A DNA stretch of 64,000 bases from Pontederia crassipes (GCA_030549335.1 CM060188.1:44791696-44855695); one strand, 5' to 3'. Counted from the stretch's first letter, positions 1 through 12,791 are shown. Numbers and translations: made by a program. Notes: a model not told the origin generated them from the letters alone.

Positions 1-1892
1 TCACCAGAAGAGCTTGATGAATTATTTGTTTCACTAGACTCTTCATATTTTTTTTCTTTTTACCTTTATGAGGTTTCTCTTCTTTGTAGTGTTTGTATGA
101 TCTTCTGGCTGGCTTCTCACTCTTTTCTTTTGATTTTACCAACTTAGAGATATTTGTCAAGTTTTCTTGTATAGCGTGCGAGTCTCTTCTCATCTACTTC
201 TTCTTCATTTGAATCTTCTTCATTTTCATTTGCTTTCAATGCCAATGTTTTCTTCTTGGAAGTTTTTTCTTCTTGGATTGAGATCTCATAGGTTAGAAGT
301 AAACCAATAAGATCATCAAAATCTAATTTATTCAAATCTTTTTCTTCAATCACGGTCCTCTTCGTATGCCATTTCGAAGAAAGAGACCGGAGAAATTTTT
401 TCACTTTTTGAGAGTTAGTTCTTGGCTAACCCAAGGAGGCTAAGTCATTCAAAATCTCGTTAAACCGTACAGCCATATCATTTATGGATTCATTATCATG
501 CATTTTAAAAGAACCATATTGATGATTTAAAATATTTAGTTTAGATTCTTTAACTTTATTCGTTCCTTCGTAAGTAACAATAAGTTTTTCCCAATCTCAG
601 TTGCACTTTCACAATTAGAAATCCGATTAAACTCTGTTGAATTCAAAGTACAATAAAAAATATTTTTGACTTTCCAATCAAGTTTTGTAAAAAAAAATTC
701 TCTTTAGACGAAATCTGTAGATAATTTTTCATACAAATAATAATCTTTTTCAACAATATCTCAAATGTTTATATCAATAGAACATATGTATGCTTGAATC
801 CTTATTTTCCAATAAGCAAAATTTGATGCATTAAAATGGGAAGGACGACTAATTGATTGTCCTTCGGCAAAACTAAATCCACTTAATGTCATCGCTCTTA
901 AAGATGATTAAATCTTGGAACAAGACGATGAAGTCTTAAAATGATTAAATCTTAAAATAGTCTGATCTTAAAACAAGATGATTAAAAATCAAAATAAGAG
1001 CAACCTGCTCTGAAACCAATTGTAGGATCCCAAAGGTCACCAAGAGGGGGAGTGAATTGGTGTTAGTCCAAAAATAATGATTTTACAAAAGTCCGTCGTG
1101 GAAGCTTAAGATCGATTCAACAATCTTTAAATCAAAACAAATTAAATCTGATCATATCACAATATAAATATGAGAGGGAGAGAGAGAATACAAACATAAA
1201 ATGCACGGGTGGTTGTTGACGAGGTTCGGTCACACTTTGACCTACGTCCCCGCTCCGACTTCTCAACCTCGAGATCGTCGAAGATTCCACTAAGCTCTTC
1301 CTTGACTCCAAATGGGGCAAGGAAAAACATCATTTATATCAACCACATTTTTCTCCGCTTCCAGAGGTAAGGCAACCTCTCCTTTTAGGAAGTTTATTTT
1401 TTGTCTCGCTTAAGAGGTAAGATATGAAATCTCTTTTACACATGAGCTCTCTCAATTTTTCTGAATAATATTTCAATCTTTTACAATGACAAGCTCACAA
1501 GAAGAGAAGAGAGAAAGAAAGTAAAACTAAAAATGATAACTTCAAGGGAAAAGGTCTTCTTTTGATGACTTGAAGTTTTTCTTCAATGCTTGGATGGATG
1601 TCTTTGCTTCTGACTTTGGCACTCCTTTTATAGGCTTTAGCATGTGGAAAATTCATTTAGAATTTGTTCCATAATTTTCTCCTTTAAAAATAATTGGTAT
1701 TGTTCATTTCAGATAAAGACCGGTCGACCGGTCTATATGACCGTTGCACTCTTTTTTCTCACTGATCGCAGCTAGTCGGGACCGATCACTCGATCATATA
1801 GTCTTGACATTTTTTATTTCATCCGTTGAGATGATCGATCATCCGGTGCATCGATCGGTGTAGTCTCAACGTGGATTTGGGCAACTCATGCA
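1..1892 (-). mobile_element. Copia LTR retrotransposon, 5' part, decayed and cut by window edge
   Basis: Read on the minus strand, a 5' LTR lies at 1021 to about 1892. It ends in TG...CA style at 1021 (plus-strand TGTAGGATCC). A 2-base spacer follows, then a primer-binding site at 1007-1018 (minus strand TGGTTTCAGAGC, one mismatch to the initiator-tRNA-Met type site). Below it a gag-like region runs to the left edge. The LTR's far end near 1892 is a guess, because the partner LTR is outside the window. Stops and frame breaks between 405 and 870 show that gag is decayed. Confidence 0.7.
144..404 (-). pseudogene. Copia gag (UBN2-type) fragment
   Basis: An 86-residue open stretch reads as the middle of a Copia-type gag. 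It has the LRSLSSKW motif, then a KDLNKLDFDDLIGLLLTYEI block typical of the UBN2 gag family, then a charged Lys/Glu-rich tail. The N-terminal gag half is recognisable only as broken frames between 405 and 870. No full-length frame survives, so this is a retroelement relic, not a host gene. Confidence 0.7.
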
Positions 1893-3375
1893 ATATATTA
1901 TTGTTTATGAATGCTTTGTTAAAAGATGCAAATATTTTTAAATTGTTGTATATTAAACATTTTGTGTCACCCATATGCATTTTATAAATGAATGTGTGAA
2001 CTATGAATTATATGTACACATCGTTTATGTGATCAAATTGTAAACAAAATAGGATTTCATATACTTTGTATTAAAATATATGTTGGTGTGTACAATCTTA
2101 TGCTCGTTGGTATGTGTGTGTTCTCCTTAGTTTGGATTATGTTTAACATTGAAGGCGGTCTATGCTCATGACATGGTTTCAGCACATGAAACATGAGTCC
2201 CAAAGGGATTTTAAACTACTTTGCGCTATTAGATGGCTCAACTAGTAGGAGCGTTGAATTCTAAGCAATCGACGGGTGTTACTAATTTTGGGTTTGAGTC
2301 TTAAAATCATCACGTTAGCTAAGAAATAAATCAATTATATTTTTCGAGCTCTAAATTAGTTGAACGCTACTAACCTTAAACACCAGAGATCGTAGATCCG
2401 GGCCGGCACCCAAAAAAGACTATTTTATATTATTTCCTATTTCAAATGTAATATGATAAGTTTTGATGTATAAATGTATAGCTCGTTAATAATTATATAT
2501 TTATATCTGAGAAAATAATTTATTTTTATGTATGCTTTGTTTTTTTAAAAAAATTGATATAACTAAACTTTGGTGGTAGTTAGTTAATACACACTCGAAG
2601 TACATCTATATGTTAGCCACCTTGAGATAATGGGTTGGTACACAAATATGGCCTCAACTCTCTTAGAGATTCTTTAAATAATCTACTAAGACTTGGATTT
2701 ATTAGAATATTTATTTCAGCCTTTTTTAGATAATTTGTTCGATTTGTGAGTTATACTCCTTATCAGTTTACATGATGACCATCGAATCTTCAAACCAAAA
2801 ACATAAAAATTGTGATGAAAAATTCGAATTAGATTGAAGATTTCAGCATATTAAATGATCATTTATGTTAAATTTGATGTGCTATTCATTTTTTCTAAAA
2901 ACTTCAACCATTAGGAAGGGCAATATTATTTATTTTATATTCTTAACACTCACCCTCATGAGGGTACTGTTGACAATTTTGGTTTAATCTAGCTCAACAC
3001 ATGGACAACAAAGGAAGGAAAATATTTTTTTAATAAAAGCTTAACGATGTTGAACTGTAAATTTGATGTGCTAAATATTTTTTAAAAAAACTTGAGTCGT
3101 TAAAAAGAGTAACATCATTTGTTTTATATTCTCAATTCAGTTCTCATGATCCTTTTTTTTTCATCAGCATTGGAAAAAAAAGTGTATGACAAAATCATGC
3201 AACCGAAATATAAAGAAGATAATCAAAGTATCTCTATTACAGGAAAAATATGACATCTAAACATCTCTCTCCTTAATGATAATATAGTTGCATGGGTGAT
3301 TAACCATGTTAACTTGGGATTAAAAGTTATAGATTATTTTAGAAGGATGTTCATTGATAATTAATTAATTTGGAT
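1893..3375. other. Intergenic, AT-rich; 3' flank of the duplicated b561 gene unit
   Basis: No gene is visible. From about 2150 onward, stretches match 19000-19630 in order: the 'acatgagt..aaagagattt' block near 2190 and 19015, and the 'gtataaa.gtatagc..taataattatata' block near 2470 and 19090. The tandem duplication therefore includes about 0.6-1.2 kb of sequence downstream of the genes. The copy-1 side is longer and probably carries later insertions. Confidence 0.5.
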
Positions 3376-6300
3376 TCACACATTGGTCTTCTTGTGCTGA
3401 CCATCTTTTTTGTCCTTTTGGGGTCTCCAGAAATTGACCCATATAGAAATCTCAAGTGCAAGACCAATGCAACCAATCGTGCATAAAATTGCAATGTAGA
3501 TCCATCTCCACTTGATTAATGGTTGTAAGATGGCAAAGCCCTTAAAGATATTCATGACAATAAGCACAAACAAGGTATATCCAATGACATAGTGATAGAT
3601 GTTCCAATACTTTCTTTCATTGGCATTTATGGTTGGTTTCAGCCATATTGCCATCACCTACATATATGCATCAAAGCAAGCAAATGAATCAATCTCCAAA
3701 AGAACTAAACAAGTGATCTAAATTAATCTAAGTAAAAATAGATGCATGCATGCATGCTTATCAATGTCAAGCTGAAAATAACTTTTTGGAAAACATGAAA
3801 TGATTAATTGCATAAGAAATCTTGGAAGGTTATTGCTTTCTTTGAAGGAGATGTTTTTTGGAAACTCAAAAGACCTCATTATGATTTCACAGTAATGTTC
3901 TATAAATAATAGTTGAAAGGCCTCCTAGGAAATCATCTTTATTTTGTTGTAAGTAGTTCATTCAGTCAAATCTTGTTTCTTTATTTTATCTGCTTGATCT
4001 CAGTTATGTTTATTTTTTATTCTTAGAAATAATTCTTAATTAATACAACTAAATTGTATTGTTTTCGTAGAAAGATGTAGAAATTTCATGAGTTTATTCC
4101 AAAAGAAGCATTATACAATAAAAGTTTTCGAGCATATTTTAGGAATTGCTTATCAATTCAAGGCAAAATATTGGCACTATTTCATTTCTTCTAAGATGAA
4201 AAGTTTGTGCAAGAAAATTAATTCTGTTAATCTCAAGCAAAAGGATTGTCAAGCCAGGCATGAAGTGAGACAATTCTATTAATTCTTTTTTTAGTTCTAT
4301 TTAGGGATGGACGAAGCAAACAATCCTAGAACAATACTATTTCTTATTCTACATAATATTTTTCCAAGCAATTGACTAAGTAAAGATCAAAAGATGTTTC
4401 CCTCGGTCCTTAGCTAACATGTTAGCAAACGTAAGATCCTCACAATTTTTGGTGCCCAAATGGTAGGAGCAGTTAATAGCATGTTTGTGACCAATAGATA
4501 CCCAACTTGACTTTTGATTGGATATTAATCGGGGCAAAAAGGAAAAGAGATTTTGATCCTTAACTGTGCGGGATAATATTATCAAAATCGAATCGGACTG
4601 ACTGATTCAATCATGAATCGACCAGTGATTTGGTCGGATTGTATGTCAAAATTAGTTTTGACATTGAACCAGAAAAATCAGACTCAATTGGGACAACCGG
4701 CCAACCGGTTCAATTCAAATTTTGGAAAAAAATAAAAGAAAATGATAAAAATAGAAAAGTTTAAAAGGACAAAAAAGAAAAGAATATAAGGAATGTTAAA
4801 GAGAAGGGAAAATTATATGTATAAAATTAAATAGAAAGTTAAATAAAAAAGGCAAGTATTTAAACTTGAGTAACATTAAAATAAAAAAATTTTAAAAGGG
4901 CAGAAATAAAGGAAAGTGTTAAAGGGAAAAGGAAATAATTAATTCTTATTTTAATGTACTGCAAAAGCAATTTTTATAGGTTGAAATTGACATGATTTTA
5001 TTGTTGAGTTGTTCTAATTCATCCATAGCAGAAGATTAACTGAACCTTATTCCTAAGATAATCTATCATTAATTGTTAATCCACTTTAGGATTTTCAGCT
5101 AAGTAGTTAGTTTTTATTTCTTTAAAACATCAAAAAGATAATTAACTTGGTTATAGTTTAATTTTGTCTTTATCTTCCCCTTTTTCCTAATTGTTATTTT
5201 AGTCTTTTTAGTCTAGGATTAATATATATTAGTTAGTGAATCTTTAGATCTCAAATCATTGTGAGTGTGCACTTGCAGTCCAATGAAGTGAGGAGTTTAA
5301 GCTATATATCATTAAATTGCATTTTCAATTTTGTGCAATTTTTATTTAGAGTCCAATAAATCAACTAGTTAATTACACTCATGAAATTCACATCAATAAA
5401 ATATTACATTAAATCATAAGAAAACATAGCATCACATAAATTGACTTATATAACAAACAACATCGAATAAAAGAAACTTTATGCATGTAATATTTATAAA
5501 TTGAGTCAGGACGTCCCAGATTTCCTAAAAGTTGTACTGAACCGATATAAACTAGAACTTGAATGTATGTATCTAATATCTGATCCATAGTGTAAAACGG
5601 GATGAGGTATTTCTTCTCGATTATTTGAGATGAATGAGGTAGGCCAATATTATTGTGATGTTATGATATTTACCACACCCATCAACTGGACCTACTATTT
5701 TTCATATGACAAATTATTTTCAAATATCCATTGCATGGAGTTGATACATCACACTATTATTTATACTACTCTACCTTTTCATTGCATCAAGTTGAAAAGA
5801 ACTTGCGCTTATCAAAATATGCATTGAAAAGATAAATTAACTTTAGCAAAATTTCAAAAGATGCAAAGAATTTGGCAAAAAGAAAAGTGAGAATGTATAG
5901 ATTAAGGGCTCGTTTGCTTTAGCTGATACATAATAATTGATAAGTTGAAGTGTTGATAAATATTTTATTGGCTGAAACTTATTTTAAAAATTGAATAGTT
6001 ACACATTTGGATAAAACTACTTATACTAATAACAAGTAGTTAGTTATGATACAAACTTATTTTTTAGAAAAAAATAAACACCCCTCTTCCTCCCTGAGTT
6101 TATTTATTTTTACTTATAAGTAGATTTGATATGGCCTTATCATTCGTATTTTTAAGTTACCAAATGTTAAGATTTTTTTAAACTAACTTATAAGTGGCTT
6201 ATAAGCTTAGCAAAATAGTCCTTAAATTTCATAACCTAACTTGACTTATAGGTTGTATTTGACATGAAAACTTTTAGTTCTCATTCATTTTCGAGAACTA

Positions 6301-7970
6301 ATCGATTTGATAAAAAAGTTTAAGTGTGATATTTAGATGAAAAATGTAATGATGAGAATTATGAAAAGTTGATTTAATAGATAAATTTTAGTAGGTGTTT
6401 GGATAAAAAATAAGAATTAAAAATATAATTTATTATTTTATGAGATATAAAATTATAGTCAATTAAAATATTATGTATTTATTTAATTAAAATAATTTAC
6501 AAAAATAATTTATATTACTATCATAATTTATAATTTATGTAAAATATTTATATTTATAATTTAATTTATAATTTAAGAAAAATAATATTATTATAATTTA
6601 TTATTTTCATATGTTATTAATATTATCATTTAAAAAAAATATATAGATTAAGTTAAAGAATTTATTTTATAAGCTGAATAATAATATATTAATAAATAAA
6701 TTATTATAATTAATTATTATTTAAGATAATATAAAAATATTTAATGAATAATATTAACATTGAATAGTATTACTAATTAAAATATAATAAAGAATTGAAA
6801 AAAAAATTCGTGTTTGACGGAACAACTGAGAATTAAGACAAATTCTGACGATGTCAAACTTACTTGAAGTGCAGCCAGGGAGAAGACAACGATCCCAATG
6901 ATCCTGTGTGCCAAGAAGGATCGAAAATGCAGGTTGCCATTGACGAGGGAGAGGCCAATCGCCCAAGCACAAGTGCCCACGACAAATGCTGAGAGTTGGA
7001 CTCCTGCGTGCACATAGAACCACCTCGTCCCCTCAGGACGACCAAACGGTGGGTGCCTAACATACCTCGCAACCATTATTCCTACTGGCAGCAAGATGCC
7101 CCAACCCACTACGCTCAATATCGCATGAACCTGATGAAAGAAATCACATTTGAAGCCATTTCATTTCTATGTTTGTTTCTATTATTCATACAATAAATGT
7201 ATTCAATTAGCATCACTGTTTGAATTGTATTCTATGATTTTTTTTAATTTTTTTATTTGGCTTTAACTTACGCTCCTAAGTTTGATTCTGCGGTAGTCGC
7301 GGCCGACGTCGCGGCCGGAGGTGAGGTCGATGGTCTCGACGCCGTCGAAGTTCTCGAGCCGCCGGGCGTGCCCCTTGAGCACGTCGCCGTCCACCCCCGA
7401 CCCGACCTGCCACACGTGGTTGAGCCGCGACGCGCTGTACTCCGAAGGCAGCCCCAGCGTCGCCCACATCGTGATGGCCCCCGTCGCCCCGTCTTGCTCC
7501 GCGCGCAGGGCCGCCACCTTCATCTCCACCGCCGAAGGCTCCAGCTTGCACCCGACCTTCGCGTCCGCGGTCACGTTGTAGGTGTAGACCGCCATCGTGC
7601 CGTTGGCATGGCTGAAGGCCACGAGGGCCCTCGTGCCGACCATCTGCGGCCGCGACGCCGGGTTGACGCCCCACGCCACCCACCCGCCAGCGGCTGGGGG
7701 CTTGGCGCTGAAAACCACGTCCAGTGTGGCGTTGTCCCCCGTGCGGTTGCCTTCGCCCGCGCCGTAGCGCCACCCGAACTCGGCGCCCAGCGCCTTGAGG
7801 CGCTTGCAGTGCGTGATGCCCGCCGCCGCGGACGCGTTGAAGAAGGAGAAGCTGTCGTCGCACACTGCGTCCTGCCGTAGGACCTGTGCCGAGCTGCAGG
7901 TCCATGAAGCCAGGACGCAGAGAAGTAGCAGCGCTTGCAGAAGAGGAAGAGGAAGATGCATGGCGATCAT
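3376..7970 (-). CDS. Cytochrome b561 and DOMON domain protein, copy 1 (three exons)
   Basis: Predicted membrane redox protein (CYBDOM family, related to AIR12) that moves electrons, probably from cytosolic ascorbate, to the cell surface. Exons on the minus strand are 7970-7272, 7130-6864 and 3657-3376, all phase 0 with GT-AG introns, giving 415 residues. Residues 1-29 form a signal peptide. The DOMON domain (about 45-190) has the expected heme ligands, Met110 in RPQMVGTRALVAF and His185 in RLNHVWQVG. Exons 2 and 3 encode five membrane helices with the four b561 histidines (VHAIL, YVHAGVQ, AHRIIG, YHYVIG). Asn-glycosylation motifs occur in the DOMON part. Exon 1 is very GC-rich; intron 2 is 3.2 kb, AT-rich and MITE-bearing. 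Domain roles are family knowledge; substrate and location are inferred. Confidence 0.9.
4560..4740. other. CCGGTT-rich patch in intron 2 of copy 1
   Basis: The intron holds a run of repeated 'gaccggt/aaccggttcaat' style words (4600-4710) that stand out from the surrounding AT-rich sequence. Such patches often mark one end of a DNA transposon. No partner end or target duplication was found, so the class is left open. Confidence 0.3.
5904..6224. mobile_element. Probable hAT-type MITE in intron 2 of copy 1
   Basis: A roughly 320-bp AT-rich segment has imperfect terminal inverted repeats. The left end AAGGGCTCGTTTGCTTTAGC corresponds to the right end read backwards, AAGGACTATTTTGCTAAGC. The 'GGGCTCGTTTG' start and the 'ataagtggcttataagctta' interior are typical of plant hAT MITEs. 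A clean 8-bp target duplication was not seen. Confidence 0.5.
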
Positions 7971-8680
7971 GTACTGTTACCTCAACTGCGGTTGCTTTCG
8001 CCTCATATTTAAACAACAAAGACGTGGAAGATTAATTGAAACGCAAGAAATATAGTTCCTTCTATTGGCACTCGTGCCAAAATTACCAATGACTATGATT
8101 ACTTGATTAGCTAATTAATATTAATGCTTTGGTAATTAACTCGTCTTTATAGGTACCTGCCTTTAATTACACAATGGCTGTCTTAGGTGAAATGAGAGTG
8201 ATGTAAAGTGATATGTTCTACGTAAAACGAAATAGTCGATTTCATCCGATTGGACTAATAAACTTTATCAAAGCATGCACGCATTCTGGCTGAGGAATAT
8301 ATGTACGACGAGGCATTTCCAAATTGGAATAAGTTGAATTGCTTTTGCTCTTCTTTTTCTTTCTGTCTGTCCCTGTTCTTTTTTTTTTTCCGTTCATTGA
8401 TGGCTTGATGCCAAGGCAGGAATAACTGTGTGTGTGAGAGAGAGAGAGAGAGCAGCTTGAAGGTGGTGGTAGAAGAGGGACCATATATAGATTTCACATT
8501 AGGAATCAAAGCTTCAAGGGAGGAAGCAAAACTGCATTAGTTTTAGCTTTAATCTGTTGTACAGGATAAATAAACAATGTACGCACATGTTGATATAAGA
8601 CAAAAATGGAAACGAAAGTGTAATCTTCAAAGAAAGAAGAAAGAAACATAAACAATTGGCAAATCTAAATAATTAAAAGA
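7971..8680 (-). promoter_or_regulatory. Upstream region of b561 copy 1, shared with copy 2
   Basis: This 5' flank aligns in order with 24646-25310 upstream of copy 2: 'ttccttctattggcactcgtg' style matches, the block around 8300-8400, and a GA/TC microsatellite at 8427-8452 matched by 25031-25056. A TTTAAATA-like box sits near 8003-8010, close to the start codon. Conservation of order shows the duplication took the promoter along. No element has been tested. Confidence 0.45.
8427..8452. repeat. (GT)n(GA)n microsatellite in promoter of copy 1
   Basis: A tract of alternating gt then ga dinucleotides. A longer pure GA tract occupies the matching position upstream of copy 2. Confidence 0.9.
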
Positions 8681-8949
8681 TGAAACACTCAAAAGGCGTC
8701 CTCTTTCAGTCTCCCTCCTGGTGAATTTGGCGGATCCCCCTTCTTCCTCCCATTCGTGCCATCCGTATCTCTCGTGACATCGCCGCCTCTGCCACCTGAT
8801 TGCTCTCGTCGCCCCTCCGCCTAATTCCGCATGTCCTCTCATCGATGCAGCCGCCCAATCGTTCATGCCGCACGTTATCGGTCCGCTTGATCCTCATGCG
8901 GCTCCCCCTCCCCTCTTTATGCTTGCTATGCATCTCACTAGATATGGAA

Positions 8950-10310
8950 TTTTAGGCAGGCCGTATAGCCCGACGCAAACACGTCATCGGCTCGTCCAAA
9001 AGTCGTGCTAGTCCCATCACAAACATGGCCCGCGCATGAAAAATGGGACATGTCCGTGTCATTCCGTGTCGGATCGCTTGTTTGCACTGTGGGCACGACA
9101 CGACGCTGACACGGTACGGACACGGCCCGTTTTGACACACATTCTTTCCCATACCAACATGGACTGCGCACCAACATGGCCCACATTGTTTGTGATTTGA
9201 CAATACGACGAACGCAGTGAAAGATGACAATATGGGTCATAGTAAAAGAAACACGGATCGTGTTTAAACCATATAAAAGCCCACTGAACCCCCCTCCCCC
9301 CCCCCCCCCCCCTTCCTTTCTTCATGCTTCTAGCACCCCCTCACCTCTCTCTCTCTCTCACACATTCTCTCTCAATCTCCTCTAATTCTTACAACAGTAG
9401 GTGTGGAGTCATAGATTCATTTTGAGTAAAAAGACTGTCTTTGACGTTTAAAATGGGTCTATACAGTGAAATACCAAAAAGTGATGCTACCTTTTCACGT
9501 GAAGTGGGTTTAAACAGCGACTATTGTGAGAATGTTATCTCAGTTGCAAGAACTAAAAATTTTCGATGAACGCTAGTGTTTGAAAAGGGTACCTTTGATT
9601 CTAACTTTAGTACTAATTAATTAGTTATAACTTAGTATATAGTAAATTAGTATATAAGTTATAATTAAGTTAATTATAAGATAGTTAAGTACTAATTTAC
9701 TTAGTATAACTTAGTATATAGTAACTTAGTTATAATATAGTTATGTACTAATTTACTTAGTTATGTATAACTTAGTTATAACTTAGTATATAGTAAATTA
9801 GTACTTAACTATTTATAATAGTATATTACTAATATTATAGTCATACTAATATGATATTCTACTATTATGAATTATACAATAAATCATTATATAATATATA
9901 TTTATTAAATATTTACCAATTAGTTTAATGTATAATCCTATAAGGTTATAATTTATAATCAATTATTCATTTTACAAATTTATTTACTGAATAATGAATT
10001 TATGACTTAACATATTTAAAATTTAACTATATAATTATTATATATCAATATTATAATAAATAAAGTAGTCATTACTCACTAAGTCATATATTATAGAATA
10101 ATTAATAATACTAATTATATTATATAATAACTTAATAAGTAATTAAAAATTAGAAATTTTGAAATTGAAGGGCAAAAAAAATGGGTTGTCTGACTCGGCC
10201 TGGCTGGTTCGACACGGACCATGTCAGGGTGATAATTTCCTCTTTGGCACGCACGGACCGTTTGTCGTGGCACGATCAAACACGGGCACGACATGGCCCG
10301 TTTACATCTC
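8950..10310. mobile_element. Possible non-autonomous hAT-like element with GC-rich ends
   Basis: Two GC-rich blocks flank an AT-rich core. The left block (8955-9240) and right block (10185-10310) are full of related words in opposite orientation, such as 'ggcacgacac', 'cacggcccg' and 'cacgacatggcccg'. This layout is common in plant hAT-like elements with GC-rich subterminal repeats. Exact ends and a target duplication were not found. The core (9600-10150) contains degenerate copies of 'acttagtatatagtaa'. Confidence 0.35.
9296..9312. repeat. Poly-C tract
   Basis: About 17 consecutive C bases. Length here may be unreliable in assembled data. Confidence 0.85.
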
Positions 10311-10537
10311 ACCCTTTGCCTCGATCTCTTCAGATCTGGGAGAAGGGTGCCAGCCTCCTAGCAAGCTCCTCCACTACAAGGGTCGAGGTTCCACCGCATG
10401 ATCCCATATATAGTTCACATGCCAAGGTGGTGACGACGACAACACCGGCGAGTCCATCTTTGGCAAGAGATTTGGTGTTGAGAACTTTGTCAACAAGCCA
10501 ACACATGGCCTAGGTGTTGTTATATATCTCCATGGGG

Positions 10538-12416
10538 TAAAAATGGAGACGAGGTTTTACGGCCGAGAAGTTGGGAGAGAGAGAAAAGAAGAAAGAGAAA
10601 TGAGAGATAGATTGTTACGGCCAAATAGTAGAGTTTTACGGCCGTAACGGGATAGGCCGTAACGGGATGGCCGTAACATAAAAAGGGTGTAAAAATTTGA
10701 TGGCCGTAATAGAATAGGGTGTAAAAATTTGATGGCCGTAACGGAAAGGGTGTAAAAATTTGATGGCCGTAACGGAAAGGGAGTAAAAGTTGATGGCCGT
10801 AATAGAATTGGGTGTAAAATTTGATGGCCGTAACAGAAAGGGGGTAATAGAATTGGGTGTAAAATTTGATGGCCGTAACAGAAATGGGGTAATAGAATAG
10901 GGTGTAAAAGTTGATGGCAGTAACAGAAAGGGGGTAATAGAATTGGGTGTAAAAGTTGATGGCCGTAACAGAAAGGGGGTAATAGAACAGGGTGTAAAAG
11001 TTGATGGCCGTAACAGAAAGGGGGTAATAGAATAGGGTGTAAAAGTTGATGGCCGTAACAGAAAGGGGGTAAAAGTTGATGGCCGTAACGGAAAGGGGGT
11101 AAAAGTTTATGGCAGTAATGAAATAGGGGGTAAAAATTTGGAGAGAGAATTTACGGCCGTAAAAATCAGAGAAGATGGAGAGAGAAAGAAAAATGATGTT
11201 ACGGCCGTAATGAACAGAGAGTACCACCTAGAGTTATTATTTATTTTTTAGTAAATCTTAATTACTGATTATTATTGTTGTTATTAATTAATTTGATGTA
11301 TTAATGATATTGTTGGTGATTGATTTGTTTATACTATGATGAACTTTGATTTTGATTGTATTGTTGACCTACTTAGTTTGGAGTTCAGAATTTATCTCAT
11401 TGATAATTTATTTAAAGATAGACATTTTAGGAAAACAAAATAAAAGCCGAAAGCTACTGGGCCCATGTTCACTGATTGCCACTAAGCCGGGACCAATTGA
11501 ATTGAATAGAATTGAATGGGGCAGATAGTGTAAAAACTATGGCTGTCCTGTGTATGGTCACTCGTCCCCCACCATACACGAACCCATTGAATCGTATTGG
11601 GCTTGCCGTGGCACTGATCCCCCACTGGCCTGCATGAAAGTGGCATGGTGTCCTTTAATTGACTGAGCGCTCCTCATTGAATTGGATAACTCCAAACATT
11701 GAAAATCGAATCGAATTGAATTGAATTGAAATTGGAATTGCAGTAAATAGAATTAAATCATGGTCATTTGGATATATTGGCATGGAGTTGGCAATTACTA
11801 TTGCCCTATTGAATTGAATCGTTATTGGCCAATGACCATTGATTATTGAATTGGAAATTGTTAATTGAATATTGATTTATTAATCAGGCAATTGATAATT
11901 ATTAATTGGAACAATTGTTATTGATTTACATTGGTCTGTTGACCATAGCCTGATATATTGTTCATATTGATAAATTGTTAATTGATTATTGTATTGACTG
12001 CTCAATCGACTCATTATTGATTTTATCTTATTTTCGATTGAGCATATTGATTGTCTTTTAGACCCTACGTACTGAGTATTTTTTTATACTCATGGATATT
12101 TCCCTGTACCTGGATCCGTGCAGGTGAGAGTACTTCGATAGAGGATGATCCTGCAGGTGGCTATGCTCAGTGATAGACAGATGTTGCACATGTTCTAGAT
12201 TGAGTTGTCTAGTTTTTATTATTTCCGCATTTATTAGAATTGTGAACTTATTAATATTTTAATTATTTTGAATATAATGGATTATTAGTTGTTATTATTG
12301 AAAAAGTCTTCCGCATTTATTGTTTATATTCCGCAAAAATGTTTTATAGAAAATTGAGTAGCGCCTCTGGGACGACTCTGAGCACGTGAAAGTCACGTGG
12401 GTCTCGGGGCGTTACA
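10538..12416 (+). repeat. Left (5') LTR of the gypsy element, 5' end missing
   Basis: Matches 16537-18393 over its whole length and ends in GGGGCGTTACA just before the primer-binding site. Its left limit is where similarity to the right LTR stops, so about 800 bp including the putative TATA box is absent. Two small indels (about 15 and 5 bp) account for most of its extra length. Confidence 0.85.
10640..11120. repeat. 45-bp minisatellite inside left LTR
   Basis: About ten degenerate units built from 'gatggccgtaacagaaag' plus 'ggtaatagaatagggtgt' and 'aaaagtt', 45 bp when complete. The word GGCCGTAA recurs and forms the palindrome TTACGGCCGTAA at the array edges. Because 45 is a multiple of 3, the minus strand stays open and yields a spurious repetitive frame. 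Confidence 0.85.
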
Positions 12417-12418
12417 GA

Positions 12419-12430
12419 AGGTATCAGAGC
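12419..12430 (+). other. Primer-binding site (initiator tRNA-Met type) of gypsy element
   Basis: AGGTATCAGAGC lies two bases after the LTR end and matches the plant tRNA-Met-initiator site TGGTATCAGAGC at 11 of 12 positions. Confidence 0.75.
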
Positions 12431-12791
12431 CTAAAGAGAGACACTTCTTAGCTGTCTATAGTAGATAGAATTGAGTCCATGTGCAACTGTCACGAGCAAC
12501 CACTGCAGCCATCCAGTAGGGTCAAGTAAGTTTTTCATTGCGTCGATATTGAATTCTTACTTATTGAATTGTATCGTATTGTTTATTGTTGGATGAGCAC
12601 AGATGTCTCCCAAGTTGATGATCTCTTATCAATTTTATCGTGGACCGAGAAGTAGATATCGATGATCCAATTCTCAAGATACACAGGAGGATGGCCAAGC
12701 GGCCCAAGGCCCATGAGTAAATAATGAATGGATCAATGAACATCAAGAGGAACGTTCGAACCATGGATCATCGTCATATGAATATCGTTCA

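Noticed and set aside
7257-7880. 207-residue plus-strand open frame opposite exon 1 of b561 copy 1
   Set aside because: Arg/Pro/His-rich shadow of a GC-rich exon. The sense strand carries the signal peptide, DOMON motifs and matching splice phases. The same applies to 24040-24567 and 24044-24706.
8700-8935. GC-richer block upstream of b561 copy 1 as a possible exon
   Set aside because: No motif, no splice context, and no match in the copy 2 flank; short frames only.
10520-11227. 235-residue antisense open frame of repeated INFYTLFYYPLSVTA-like units
   Set aside because: It is the minus-strand reading of the 45-bp minisatellite in the LTR; the unit length divisible by three keeps it open. 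The similar 325-residue frame at 16232-17209 is the same artefact in the other LTR.
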